From contig JAKPQH010000195.1 of NCBI GenBank assembly GCA_029580855.1, positions 1 to 49,877 on the forward strand: a stretch of DNA of 49,877 nt, given 5' to 3'. Position 1 is the stretch's first letter. The number at the start of each line of letters is the position of its first letter. This stretch comes from a bacterium. Its GTDB lineage: Bacteria > Methylomirabilota > Methylomirabilia > Methylomirabilales > 2-02-FULL-66-22. Positions 16,627 to 24,069 of this stretch are shown here, in pieces. The notes under the pieces were generated by a model, which saw nothing but the letters and a program-made list of their open reading frames with translations, was not told where the DNA came from and made no database searches. Both the position numbers and the translations under genes were made by a program.

Positions 16627-18174
16627 TCAGCCCTCCAGGAGGGAGTACTTTCCCGGTGGATAGCTCTCCTCCACGATGAGATCGATCTCGCCGCCCAGCT
16701 TCTGCTGCAGCATGTCCACGACCTCGGCCTCTTCCGCCTTGATCCAGTCCACAAGGTCGCGCGCGGCGCGGACTTTGATCCGCGGCAGGGCCTTTCGGGC
16801 CATGCGCCACTCCACCTCGCGCAGCGTCTGGTGCGCGATCGACGCCACGGACCGCACCCAGCCCAAGCCGCCGCAGGCGGCGCAGGTTTGGCTGAGCGAC
16901 TGATTCAGCCCCTGGCGGACGCGCTTCCGGGTCATCTCCACCAGGCCGAGCTCCGAGAGCAGGGACACGTTCGTGGGAGACCGGTCGGCTTTCAGCGCCT
17001 CCTTGAGATCCGCCATCACCTTGTCCCGGTTCTCCTGCCGGGCCATGTCGATGAAATCTATGATGATGATGCCCCCCAGGTCCCGGAGACGCACCTGCCG
17101 GGCGATCTCCACCGCCGCTTCCCGGTTGGTCTTGAGGATCGTCTCCTCGAAGTCGTGTTTGCCGACGTACTTGCCGGTGTTGACGTCCACCGAGACCAGC
17201 GCTTCGGTTTGCTCGATGACCAGGTAGCCCCCCGATTTCAGCCACACCTTGCTGCGGAGGGCCTTCTCCACCTCCCGTTCGATCCCGAAGCTCTTGAAGA
17301 TCGGCTCGTCCTCCGTATACAGGAAGAGCAGCTGCCGCAGTTCCGGAAACAGGGACTCCGTGTATGCCATACAGCGCTCGTACTCGACCGCGGAGTCCAC
17401 CACCAGCCGCGTCACGTCCTTGGTGATCAGATCGCGAAAGATGCGGAAGACCAGGTCCAGATCCTTCTGCACCATGGCCGGCGCCTTGGCGGTCTCCGCT
17501 TTGGCCTTGATTCCGTGCCAGGTCGAGCGGAGAAACTCGAAGTCGGCTTGGATGTCCGCCTTGGATCGGCCGATGCCCGCGGTGCGGACGATGACCCCTT
17601 CCCGCGGCTCGTTGATCTCCTCGATGATCTGTTTGAGCCGGGTGCGCTCGGCCTCCGCCTCGATCTTGCGCGACACGCCGACGTGGGACTCCGTGGGCAT
17701 GTACACCAGATAGCGGCCCGGCAGCGTGATGTGCGACGTGATGCGGGCCCCCTTGGTGCCCAGCGGCTCCCGCGCGACCTGCACCAGGACCTCTTGCCCC
17801 TCCTGGATCAGCTCTTCGATGGAGGCGCGGGCCGCTCGTCGCGGGCGGCCCTTCGCATGGGCCTCGGGGTGGGCGGCGGGCTCGGCCGCCTCCGCCTCGG
17901 ACTCCGCGTCGTCGCCCAGGCCCAGGAGATCCTCGTAGCTCTCCATGTCTTCGTAGATGTCGCGCACGTACAGGAAGGCGTCCCGCGCCAGACCCACGTC
18001 CACGAAGGCGGCCTGCATGCCGGGGAGGATCTTCAGCACCCGGCCCTTGTAGATGTTGCCCGCCAGGTTTTCGGTGTGGGAATCGTCGATCAGGATCTCG
18101 ACCAGCGTGCCGTCCTCGACGACGGCCACACGGGTCTCCACCAGGGAGGAGTTGACGACGATCTCGCGTTTCAT
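16627..18174 (-). CDS. rng: Ribonuclease E/G family endoribonuclease (RNase G)
   Basis: 515 residues, closer to RNase G than RNase E (no long C-terminal scaffold). N-terminal MKREIVVNSSLVETRVAVVE, an S1 domain (about 36-125; GNIYKGRVLKILPGMQAAFVDVG) carrying an acidic insert EAEAAEPAAHPEAHAKGR, then the catalytic core. Metal-binding aspartates are visible: D330 in VSVDVNTGKYVG and D373 in GGIIIIDFIDM, 43 apart as in E. coli. The zinc-link cysteines are in TCAACGGLGW (about 431-434). Start ATG 18174 with GAGGT at 7 nt. It processes 16S rRNA and degrades mRNA in the cytoplasm. Gene order before rplU is conserved. Confidence 0.94.
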   Translation of the reverse strand: MKREIVVNSSLVETRVAVVEDGTLVEILIDDSHTENLAGNIYKGRVLKILPGMQAAFVDVGLARDAFLYVRDIYEDMESYEDLLGLGDDAESEAEAAEPAAHPEAHAKGRPRRAARASIEELIQEGQEVLVQVAREPLGTKGARITSHITLPGRYLVYMPTESHVGVSRKIEAEAERTRLKQIIEEINEPREGVIVRTAGIGRSKADIQADFEFLRSTWHGIKAKAETAKAPAMVQKDLDLVFRIFRDLITKDVTRLVVDSAVEYERCMAYTESLFPELRQLLFLYTEDEPIFKSFGIEREVEKALRSKVWLKSGGYLVIEQTEALVSVDVNTGKYVGKHDFEETILKTNREAAVEIARQVRLRDLGGIIIIDFIDMARQENRDKVMADLKEALKADRSPTNVSLLSELGLVEMTRKRVRQGLNQSLSQTCAACGGLGWVRSVASIAHQTLREVEWRMARKALPRIKVRAARDLVDWIKAEEAEVVDMLQQKLGGEIDLIVEESYPPGKYSLLEG

Positions 18175-18256
18175 TCGGGGGACCTCGACGCCGCCGCCTG
18201 CCGGCGCAAAGCCGTGCGAAGGCCTTCGCCGCGGCGAGCGCGAAAAACCGGGAGGC

Positions 18257-20851
18257 CTACCCCTGGCCCTCGAGTGCGAGGGCGGTCCGCGCGATCCGGA
18301 GGGACGACACCATGCGATCCAGGTCACCGGGAGGGACCCGCCCATCCAGGAAAGTCCGCATCACCGCCGCGGGCCTGACGCTGCCCGTGGGGCTCACCCG
18401 CAGGCGCATCCGCCACACGGGAGACCCCTCGCCCTCGATACCCGCGAACTCCTGCAGGAAGGGGCGGGCGTCGAGGGCGAGGGGTTTGCCCTTCTTGGTC
18501 ACCTCGACGGGAATCGACTCCTGCGCCAGAAACGCGGCGCAGGCTTCGGTGGTGCCGAGGGCGGTCAGGAGGGTCGGGTCCCAACCGTTCGGCGCCAGCT
18601 GGATCTGGTACACGGCACCTCGTACCCCGGCGGATAGGGACGGCCCGTTCAGGGGGGCTTCCCAAGCCCGGAGAATCTTGAGCCCGGGCGGCAACTGGCG
18701 GTTCCAGGCCGCCGACATCTCCTCCGGCGCCATCCGCAGGGTGAGCTCGACCTCCCCCGGCTCGCAGAGCCCTTCGACGCCCACGGCCAGCGCCTGGGCG
18801 AGCGAGAGCCTCGGCTGGGGGTTGAAACCCTGCGTGAAGGCAAAGGGGATGTCGGCGCGCCGCAACGCCCGCTGCAGCGCCCGCATCAGTTCGAGGTGGG
18901 ACAGAAACCGGAGTTCCCCCACCTTCTGGAATTCGAATCGCATCCGTTGCTGTACGCGGACCGGCGGGGGCTGGACGGCCGTTCCCGCGGCCGTCGTGCC
19001 GGCCGCGGGCGCCGGGCGCTCCGGAACCGCCGAGAGCAGGCCCACGTCCCACGCCCACCGCCGCCAATCCGGTCGGCACTGCTCGCCGCAGCCGTTGCAC
19101 GGACCCGTGTGGCAATCCGGGGTCGCTTGTCCGTCCAAGGCACGGCGGTATTCGCGCCGGAGAAACGTTGTGTCCACGCCGATGTCGATATGGTCCCACG
19201 GGAGCGGTGCATCGAGCGGCAACGGTCGGTTGGCGATGGCGCCAGCGTCCACGCCCGCGTCGGCAAACGCCTGCATCCACGTGTCGAATTGTAGTTGTTC
19301 GGTCCAACCGTCGAGACGGCAGCCGCGCTCCTGGGCCAGGGCGATGGCGGCACCCACCTCCCGGCCTCCGCGCGCGAGGACCGCCTCCAGGAACGAGGAT
19401 TCCACGTGCTGCCACTTGAAATCGATCCGCAGCTCCCGCAACCGGCCCCTGAGAAACGCCTGCTTCTCCTGCAGGACCTCCATGGGTTCCTGCGCACACC
19501 ACTGGAACGGGGTGTGCGGCTTGGGAACGAAGGAACTGGCGCTGACGGTGAGCCCGAACCCCCGGCGTCGCTCCCGGCGGGCGATGCGCGCCGCCTCGCG
19601 GGCCACGCGGACGAGGTCGTCCAGATCGGCCTGTGTTTCGGTGGGCAGCCCGATCATAAAATAGAACTTGAGCGACTCCCAGCCGGCGCGCGCGGCGTTC
19701 TGGACGGCGGCGAGGATGGCGTCCTCGTCGAACCCGACCTTGTTGATGACGCGGCGCAGACGCTCCGACCCTGCCTCGGGCGCCATGGTGAATCCCGTCT
19801 TGCGGACGCGCGCGATCGCCGCGGCCAATTCCGGGTTCCGGTTCAAGGCTTCCACCCGCAAGGACGGCAGACTGAGCGCCGTCCGGCTCGGCGTCAGCCG
19901 CCGCATGAGGGTGGGAAAGAGGTCCCGGAGGCAGGAGAGGTCGGCGATGGAGAGCGAGGACAGCGAGATCTCCTCGTACCCCGACCCGGCCAGCGCCGCC
20001 TCCGCCATGTCGCAAATGGCGGGCGCCTCGCGTTCTCGCACCGGTCGGTAGAGGTACCCGGCCTGGCAGAAGCGGCACCCCTGCGCGCAGCCCCGCATGA
20101 CTTCGAGACTGGCGCGGTCGTGGACGATCTCCATGTACGGCACCGGGAACCGTCCGTAGTCCACGCCGCCGAACCGCACCGCCGTGCGCTTTCGCACCGC
20201 CGCTCCCGGCGTGTGAAGGGCGGGCACGTACATGCCGCCGACCTCCTGGATCGCCCGGAGCAACTCCTCCCGGCGGGCGCCCCGCCTTTTCGCGCGACCG
20301 AGCGCCGCGCACAGCTCCACCGCGGCCTCCTCGCCGTCACCGATCAGGAAGGCGTCCACAAAGTCCGCCAGCGGCTCGGGGGCGGCGGCTACGGGGCCGC
20401 CGGCTATCACCAAGGGATCTCGGTCGCACCGATCGGCGGCGCGCACGGGGACTCCGCCGAGTTCGAGCATGGCCAGGATCGTGGCAAACGAAAGCTCGTA
20501 TTGCAGCGTGAACCCCACGACGTCGAAACTGGAAAGGGGCAGTCCGGATTCTTGACTGCATAGCGGGATGCCCCGCTCACGCAGGCGCGCCTCCGCATCC
20601 GGCCAGGGTGCGTAGACGCGTTCGGCCATCACCTCGGCTCGATCGTTCAGCAACTGGTAGAGGATCTTCAAGCCGAGGTGCGACATCCCGATCTCGTAAA
20701 CGTCGGGAAACGCCAACGCGACGCGCACCTCCGCGCGAGCCGGGTCTTTCGCGACGGCATTCCATTCCGCGGCGATGTATCGGGAAGGCTTCGTGACAAA
20801 CGGGAGGATTTCGTCGGTGATTACACTTTTATACGAGACCGCGACGGTCAT
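18257..20851 (-). CDS. B12-binding radical SAM protein fused to DUF2344 (TIGR03960/TIGR03936 type)
   Basis: 864 residues. N-terminal cobalamin-binding-like domain (VALAFPDVYEIGMSHLGLKILY through VGFTLQYELSF), a radical SAM core with the cluster motif C-x3-C-x2-C in GCAQGCRFCQAGYLYRPVR (about residue 255), a cysteine cluster CHTGPCNGCGEQC near residue 595, and a C-terminal domain of about 230 residues (KVGELRFLSHLELMRALQR, TQGFNPQPRLSLAQALAVG) found fused or separate in this family. Always next to rng and rplU in many phyla, so a link with RNA or ribosome modification is suspected, but the substrate is unknown to me. ATG follows AAGGGG; a promoter lies 25-50 bp upstream. Confidence 0.92.
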   Translation of the reverse strand: MTVAVSYKSVITDEILPFVTKPSRYIAAEWNAVAKDPARAEVRVALAFPDVYEIGMSHLGLKILYQLLNDRAEVMAERVYAPWPDAEARLRERGIPLCSQESGLPLSSFDVVGFTLQYELSFATILAMLELGGVPVRAADRCDRDPLVIAGGPVAAAPEPLADFVDAFLIGDGEEAAVELCAALGRAKRRGARREELLRAIQEVGGMYVPALHTPGAAVRKRTAVRFGGVDYGRFPVPYMEIVHDRASLEVMRGCAQGCRFCQAGYLYRPVREREAPAICDMAEAALAGSGYEEISLSSLSIADLSCLRDLFPTLMRRLTPSRTALSLPSLRVEALNRNPELAAAIARVRKTGFTMAPEAGSERLRRVINKVGFDEDAILAAVQNAARAGWESLKFYFMIGLPTETQADLDDLVRVAREAARIARRERRRGFGLTVSASSFVPKPHTPFQWCAQEPMEVLQEKQAFLRGRLRELRIDFKWQHVESSFLEAVLARGGREVGAAIALAQERGCRLDGWTEQLQFDTWMQAFADAGVDAGAIANRPLPLDAPLPWDHIDIGVDTTFLRREYRRALDGQATPDCHTGPCNGCGEQCRPDWRRWAWDVGLLSAVPERPAPAAGTTAAGTAVQPPPVRVQQRMRFEFQKVGELRFLSHLELMRALQRALRRADIPFAFTQGFNPQPRLSLAQALAVGVEGLCEPGEVELTLRMAPEEMSAAWNRQLPPGLKILRAWEAPLNGPSLSAGVRGAVYQIQLAPNGWDPTLLTALGTTEACAAFLAQESIPVEVTKKGKPLALDARPFLQEFAGIEGEGSPVWRMRLRVSPTGSVRPAAVMRTFLDGRVPPGDLDRMVSSLRIARTALALEGQG

Positions 20852-20859
20852 TCACGATT

Positions 20860-20873
20860 CCCCTTCGAAGGGG
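20860..20873. repeat. Perfect palindrome at the predicted mRNA start of the radical SAM gene
   Basis: CCCCTTCGAAGGGG, a perfect 14-bp palindrome extended by partial symmetry to GATC...AATC. It lies just downstream of the -10 box, covering the predicted +1 (about 20868), and 9 nt before the ATG. It could be an operator or a leader hairpin with a 2-4 nt loop. Confidence 0.6.
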
Positions 20874-20874
20874 G

Positions 20875-20903
20875 ATCATAGAGCACGGAATGGCCGATTG
20901 CAA
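20875..20903 (-). promoter_or_regulatory. Predicted sigma-70 promoter of the radical SAM-rng block
   Basis: Minus strand TTGCAA (20903-20898), 17-nt spacer, TATGAT (20880-20875). Start point near 20868; leader about 17 nt. Confidence 0.65.
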
Positions 20904-21021
20904 CCGTGAAGCCGGTGCGCACACCGCCGGGGCCGCAGGCCTCCGGACGACGCCCCGGTTGTGCCGCCGCAGGGGGACCGTACCTCAGAGCGATGAGATT
21001 TCCCGTCAAGGAGTCACGGCC

Positions 21022-21471
21022 TCACGAGCCTGCCGTCGAACCCGGATTGATGGACAGCAGCAACTGCTTTTCCGCCTTGGCCAACTCGGCGAAATTTTTC
21101 CGACCGAGCACGGCCATCATCTGCTCCTGGGCTTCCTGCCACACCGAATGGAGCGGACACAGAGCCTCCCGGCTGCAGTCCCCCGGCGCCGCCAGGCAGA
21201 CGTTCAGATGAATGGGCCCCTCCACGGCCTCGATGACATCCTTGATCGTCACCTCCGACGCAGGCCGGGCCAACGAGAACCCGCCCTTCGCGCCGCGATG
21301 CGACTTTACGACCCCCGCCTTCGCCAGGGCCTGAAAGATCTTGGCCAGGAACCGAGGCGGAACGTCTTGCGCCTTGGCAATCGCGGACAGCATGCTGACT
21401 TTGGACTCCTCTTGCTGGGCAAGGTAAAGCACACCACGAATGCCGTACTCTCCCCCACGCGTCAGTTTCAT
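21022..21471 (-). CDS. Rrf2/IscR-type transcriptional repressor with three cysteines
   Basis: 149 residues. Rrf2 winged helix: MKLTRGGEYGIRGVLYLAQ, then VPPRFLAKIFQALAKAGVVKSHRGAKGGFSLAR (recognition helix and wing, about 40-70 region). Three cysteines in the pattern C-x6-C-x5-C (VCLAAPGDCSREALCPLH, about residues 96-112) match the Fe-S ligands of IscR/NsrR-like members, so a [2Fe-2S] or [4Fe-4S] sensor is likely. ATG 21471 has GAGGAAGAA just upstream; the longer open frame upstream is not needed. Neighbour of a TauE/SafE exporter, which hints at sulfur or redox control. Confidence 0.93.
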   Translation of the reverse strand: MKLTRGGEYGIRGVLYLAQQEESKVSMLSAIAKAQDVPPRFLAKIFQALAKAGVVKSHRGAKGGFSLARPASEVTIKDVIEAVEGPIHLNVCLAAPGDCSREALCPLHSVWQEAQEQMMAVLGRKNFAELAKAEKQLLLSINPGSTAGS

Positions 21472-21900
21472 CGTTCTTCCTCCCCGGAGCCAGGACAACC
21501 AAAGGCTCGATGATGAAATCAAGTGCGGCCGACGTATCGATGGTTCAGAAGAGCAATCAGCATACCAGAGGGTCTGTTTGTTTTCACGACCAAACTTTGG
21601 ATGGCTATATCGGCAGTACAAATCTATTCCACCACCAATAATTCAATGGGTTGCGTTGGACGGCCGTCCACAAGTGGGGTTGCAAATCGTCGCGCTGCGC
21701 CAAGGGATTTTTTCTGACACCGTGCCCGGCTGTGCGAAATGACTCAATATTCCTATCTTTTGCCTCAATTGTCGGCTGCAGCGTGGAGCCGGTGCGCGGG
21801 CTCCGCGGCGCAAAGCGTGGGGGATCGAGCGCACCCTGGTGCGGGGCGGACCGGTCCTCCGCCACCTGCGGCACCCCGTGGCCGCTTCCCGCGTGGACGG
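21472..21900. other. Regulatory intergenic region between the Rrf2 gene and tauE
   Basis: About 430 bp with no credible gene and clearly lower G+C than its surroundings. It should hold the promoter of the Rrf2 gene; an extended -10 (TGGTATGCT, hexamer 21564-21559 on the minus strand) is the best candidate, about 88 nt before the ATG, but no good -35 accompanies it. A perfect 14-bp palindrome TGGACGGCCGTCCA is at 21657-21670. Confidence 0.5.
21657..21670. promoter_or_regulatory. Palindrome TGGACGGCCGTCCA, candidate operator
   Basis: Perfect 14-bp palindrome about 190 bp upstream of the Rrf2 gene start. Its core GACGGCCGTC recurs at 22690-22699, immediately before the tauE start codon. A shared operator for the Rrf2 regulator is possible, as inference. 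Confidence 0.4.
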
Positions 21901-22689
21901 CTACAACGCGGTCCGGAGGATCAGCCAGCACGCGAAAACCGCCAGCGCGACCGCCAGGGTCCGGCGGATCGGCTCGCTGGGGAGCCGCATGGAGAGCAGG
22001 GCGCCCAACTGCGCACCCAGCAGCACGCCCAGCCCCATGCTCCCCGCCACGGGCAGGCGAACCTGGCCGTGCCGAAGGAACGCCAGCGTGCCGGTGAGGC
22101 TGGTGATGGCCAGCACGAAATGCGACGTGGCCGTGGCTGCGTGCACCGGGATCCCGAGGATGACAATCAGGAACGGCACGTGGATGATCCCTCCACCGAT
22201 GCCGAAAAGACTCGAGATCGCGCCCACCAGAAAGCTGATGACGATCCCGAGCCGCATGTACGGCGATCGCAGGGCTTGCAGACTTTCGCTGGACACGTGG
22301 GTGCCCCGCGGCCGGACAAAAAAAGGCAATTGGCGCCCCCGGTGGAGAAAGGCGGCAATCAGGAGGAGGAACACGCCGAAAAACGTCGAGAACCAGCGCG
22401 AATCCAGATACTGCACCAGCAGGGCTCCACCCAATGCCCCCGGTATGGTGGCTATGGCAAACGCGAGCCCCATCCGGTAGAGGACGCGGCCTTGAACCAT
22501 GTAGGCCACGCTTCCGGACAGCGCGTTGAGGAAGACCACCGCGAGGGAAGTCCCGACGGCTTCCTGCGGACTGAAGTGATAACCGAAAAGCAACAGCGGG
22601 ACGATCATCCACCCCCCGCCCGCCCCGATGAGGGTCCCCAGGGCGCCGATACCGAGTCCGGCAAAAAAAAGGATCGTATAGACATGCAT
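21901..22689 (-). CDS. TauE/SafE family sulfite/organosulfonate exporter
   Basis: 262-residue polytopic inner-membrane protein with about eight membrane segments and the two-fold repeat of the family: GTLIGAGGGWMIVPLLLF in the first half, SLFGIGGGIIHVPFLIVILG in the second, each followed by A-x-x-T-S (AVGTSLAVVF; AATATSHFVLA). Family members export sulfite, sulfoacetate or other C2 sulfonates; substrate not known here. I take ATG 22689 as start, as the predicted transcript begins after the upstream ATG at 22731. Divergent from the racemase gene and downstream neighbour of an Rrf2 repressor. Confidence 0.92.
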   Translation of the reverse strand: MHVYTILFFAGLGIGALGTLIGAGGGWMIVPLLLFGYHFSPQEAVGTSLAVVFLNALSGSVAYMVQGRVLYRMGLAFAIATIPGALGGALLVQYLDSRWFSTFFGVFLLLIAAFLHRGRQLPFFVRPRGTHVSSESLQALRSPYMRLGIVISFLVGAISSLFGIGGGIIHVPFLIVILGIPVHAATATSHFVLAITSLTGTLAFLRHGQVRLPVAGSMGLGVLLGAQLGALLSMRLPSEPIRRTLAVALAVFACWLILRTAL

Positions 22690-22699
22690 GACGGCCGTC
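22690..22699. promoter_or_regulatory. Palindrome GACGGCCGTC adjacent to the tauE start
   Basis: 10-bp perfect palindrome identical to the core of the palindrome at 21657-21670. It lies between the predicted tauE transcription start and its ATG, a position where a bound repressor would block transcription. Confidence 0.4.
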
Positions 22700-22730
22700 C
22701 GCCTGTGATGGGTGGGAGCGATGCTGTACA

Positions 22731-22759
22731 TCCATATCTCGATTCCCCGACGAGGTCAA
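22731..22759 (-). promoter_or_regulatory. Candidate promoter of tauE
   Basis: Minus strand TTGACC (22759-22754), 17-nt spacer, TATGGA (22736-22731). The -10 match is only moderate. Start point near 22724, leader about 35 nt. Confidence 0.4.
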
Positions 22760-22851
22760 GCCGTGCCCCCGACTTTTGTGTCGTGCGCCGCCCCCGGACG
22801 GCGCCAGGCCCGGATCGCGGACCGCTTGACTGGATGGCAAGAGGATGATAG

Positions 22852-23613
22852 ATGTCCAGCATGGGCAACGGGTCAAAAATCATCGGCGTCCTGGGGGGCA
22901 TGGGGCCCGCGGCGACGGCGGACTTTTACCAAAAGCTCATCCGGGCGACGCCCGCGGAGACCGACCAGGATCATCTCAAGGTCCTGATCTTCAGTAACCC
23001 CCAGATCCCGGATCGGACCGCCGCGATTCGCGGCGAGGGACCGGACCCTCTCCCCGCGCTGGTTGCGAGTGCGGAAGCGCTGATCCGCGCCGGAGCGGAT
23101 TTTCTCGCGATGCCGTGCGTCACCGCCCACCACTTTTTTGACGGCCTTCAGGCGGCCGTACGGATCCCCATCCTGCACCTCGTCCGCGAAACCGTGTCCG
23201 CCGTGGGGGCAGAGCACCCGGAGCTGCGCCGTTTCGGCCTTCTCGCCACGAGCGGTACGCTGCAGTCGCGGATGTTCGAGGCGAAGTTCGAGCCGCAGGG
23301 GCTCGCCGTCCTCACCTGCGATCGGAGCCTCCAGGAATCGTGCGTGATGGAGGCGATCTACGCCGTGAAGAAGGGCGAGTCCCTCGAACGACCTCGTCGC
23401 CTCGTGCGAGAAGCGGCCACCCACCTCCTCGAACGGGGCGCCCAAGCCATCATCGCCGGATGCACCGAGATCCCGCTCGTCCTTCGCGAGGGGGACCTCC
23501 AGGTGCCGGTGATCGATCCCACCTGGAACCTCGCCCGGGCCGCCGTGAGGTACGCGCTGACCGCCGGGCTGCCCCTCGGCGGACGCCGCTCGTGCTACAA
23601 AGATCGAGGGTGA
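22852..23613 (+). CDS. Aspartate/glutamate racemase family protein
   Basis: 253 residues, cofactor-independent racemase fold. N-terminal IIGVLGGMGPAATADFYQKL is the amino-acid racemase signature. The two catalytic cysteines are Cys89 in AMPCVTAHHF and Cys204 in IIAGCTEIPL. The first motif is usually PCNTAH; here Asn is replaced by Val. Likely converts L-Asp or L-Glu to the D form for cell wall or other use; the substrate cannot be fixed from sequence. ATG 22852 follows AAGAGGATG; ATG 22861 is an alternative. Transcribed away from tauE. Confidence 0.88.
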   Translation: MSSMGNGSKIIGVLGGMGPAATADFYQKLIRATPAETDQDHLKVLIFSNPQIPDRTAAIRGEGPDPLPALVASAEALIRAGADFLAMPCVTAHHFFDGLQAAVRIPILHLVRETVSAVGAEHPELRRFGLLATSGTLQSRMFEAKFEPQGLAVLTCDRSLQESCVMEAIYAVKKGESLERPRRLVREAATHLLERGAQAIIAGCTEIPLVLREGDLQVPVIDPTWNLARAAVRYALTAGLPLGGRRSCYKDRG

Positions 23614-24069
23614 GGCGCTCGTCCGCCTTACGGTCCCGCCGGCGAGTCTGATCGCGGAGCAGGCTTCGCCCACACCTGACCCGGCCGCAGGCACCGAATT
23701 GTTCTCGCCCTGCGGCTGTGCGTGGCTCGACGGCTCGACTCCCGCGTGTAGTTTCGCGCGGCTTGGACCCGTCGCCGTATCCCGCTCGGGCCGCGGGACA
23801 CGCCGCGTGCCCGCCTGCATCGAGGCGGGCGCGTCCAGCGACGGGCAATTTGATGTTGCAACGCGCCGCTCCGGACGGTAGGCTTCCCGCAAGTTCGCGG
23901 CCCCGTGGCTCTCCGCGCCCGTTCCGTTCTCCGGGCGGACTCGGCTTCAGGGGCGCGCGTCCCGTCTGCGGGCCGCCGCCCGGGTCTTCCGCGACGGCGT
24001 GCCGGCCGCGCCATCACCCCCGACCGCCGCGGAGGCTCGGCAAGCGCAGACCCTCCCGGCAACCACGGC
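23614..24069. other. Intergenic region between the racemase gene and glnD
   Basis: About 455 bp with no gene I can support. A perfect 8-bp hairpin GCCCGCCT-GCATCG-AGGCGGGC is at 23809-23830 without a T-run, so at most a weak terminator. I see no convincing promoter for glnD. The reading frame of glnD stays open through the last 165 bp, but the predicted peptide there is Arg/Pro-rich and unlike GlnD. Confidence 0.45.

Noticed and set aside
22824..22852. TTGACT and a TAGATG box just before the racemase gene as a promoter
   Set aside because: The -10 would include the start codon and matches poorly; unlike the case at 49188 there is a usable ribosome site needing a leader.
23905..24069. Longer GlnD start adding 55 residues
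   Set aside because: The extra peptide is Arg/Pro/Gly-rich and unlike GlnD N-termini; no ribosome site supports it.
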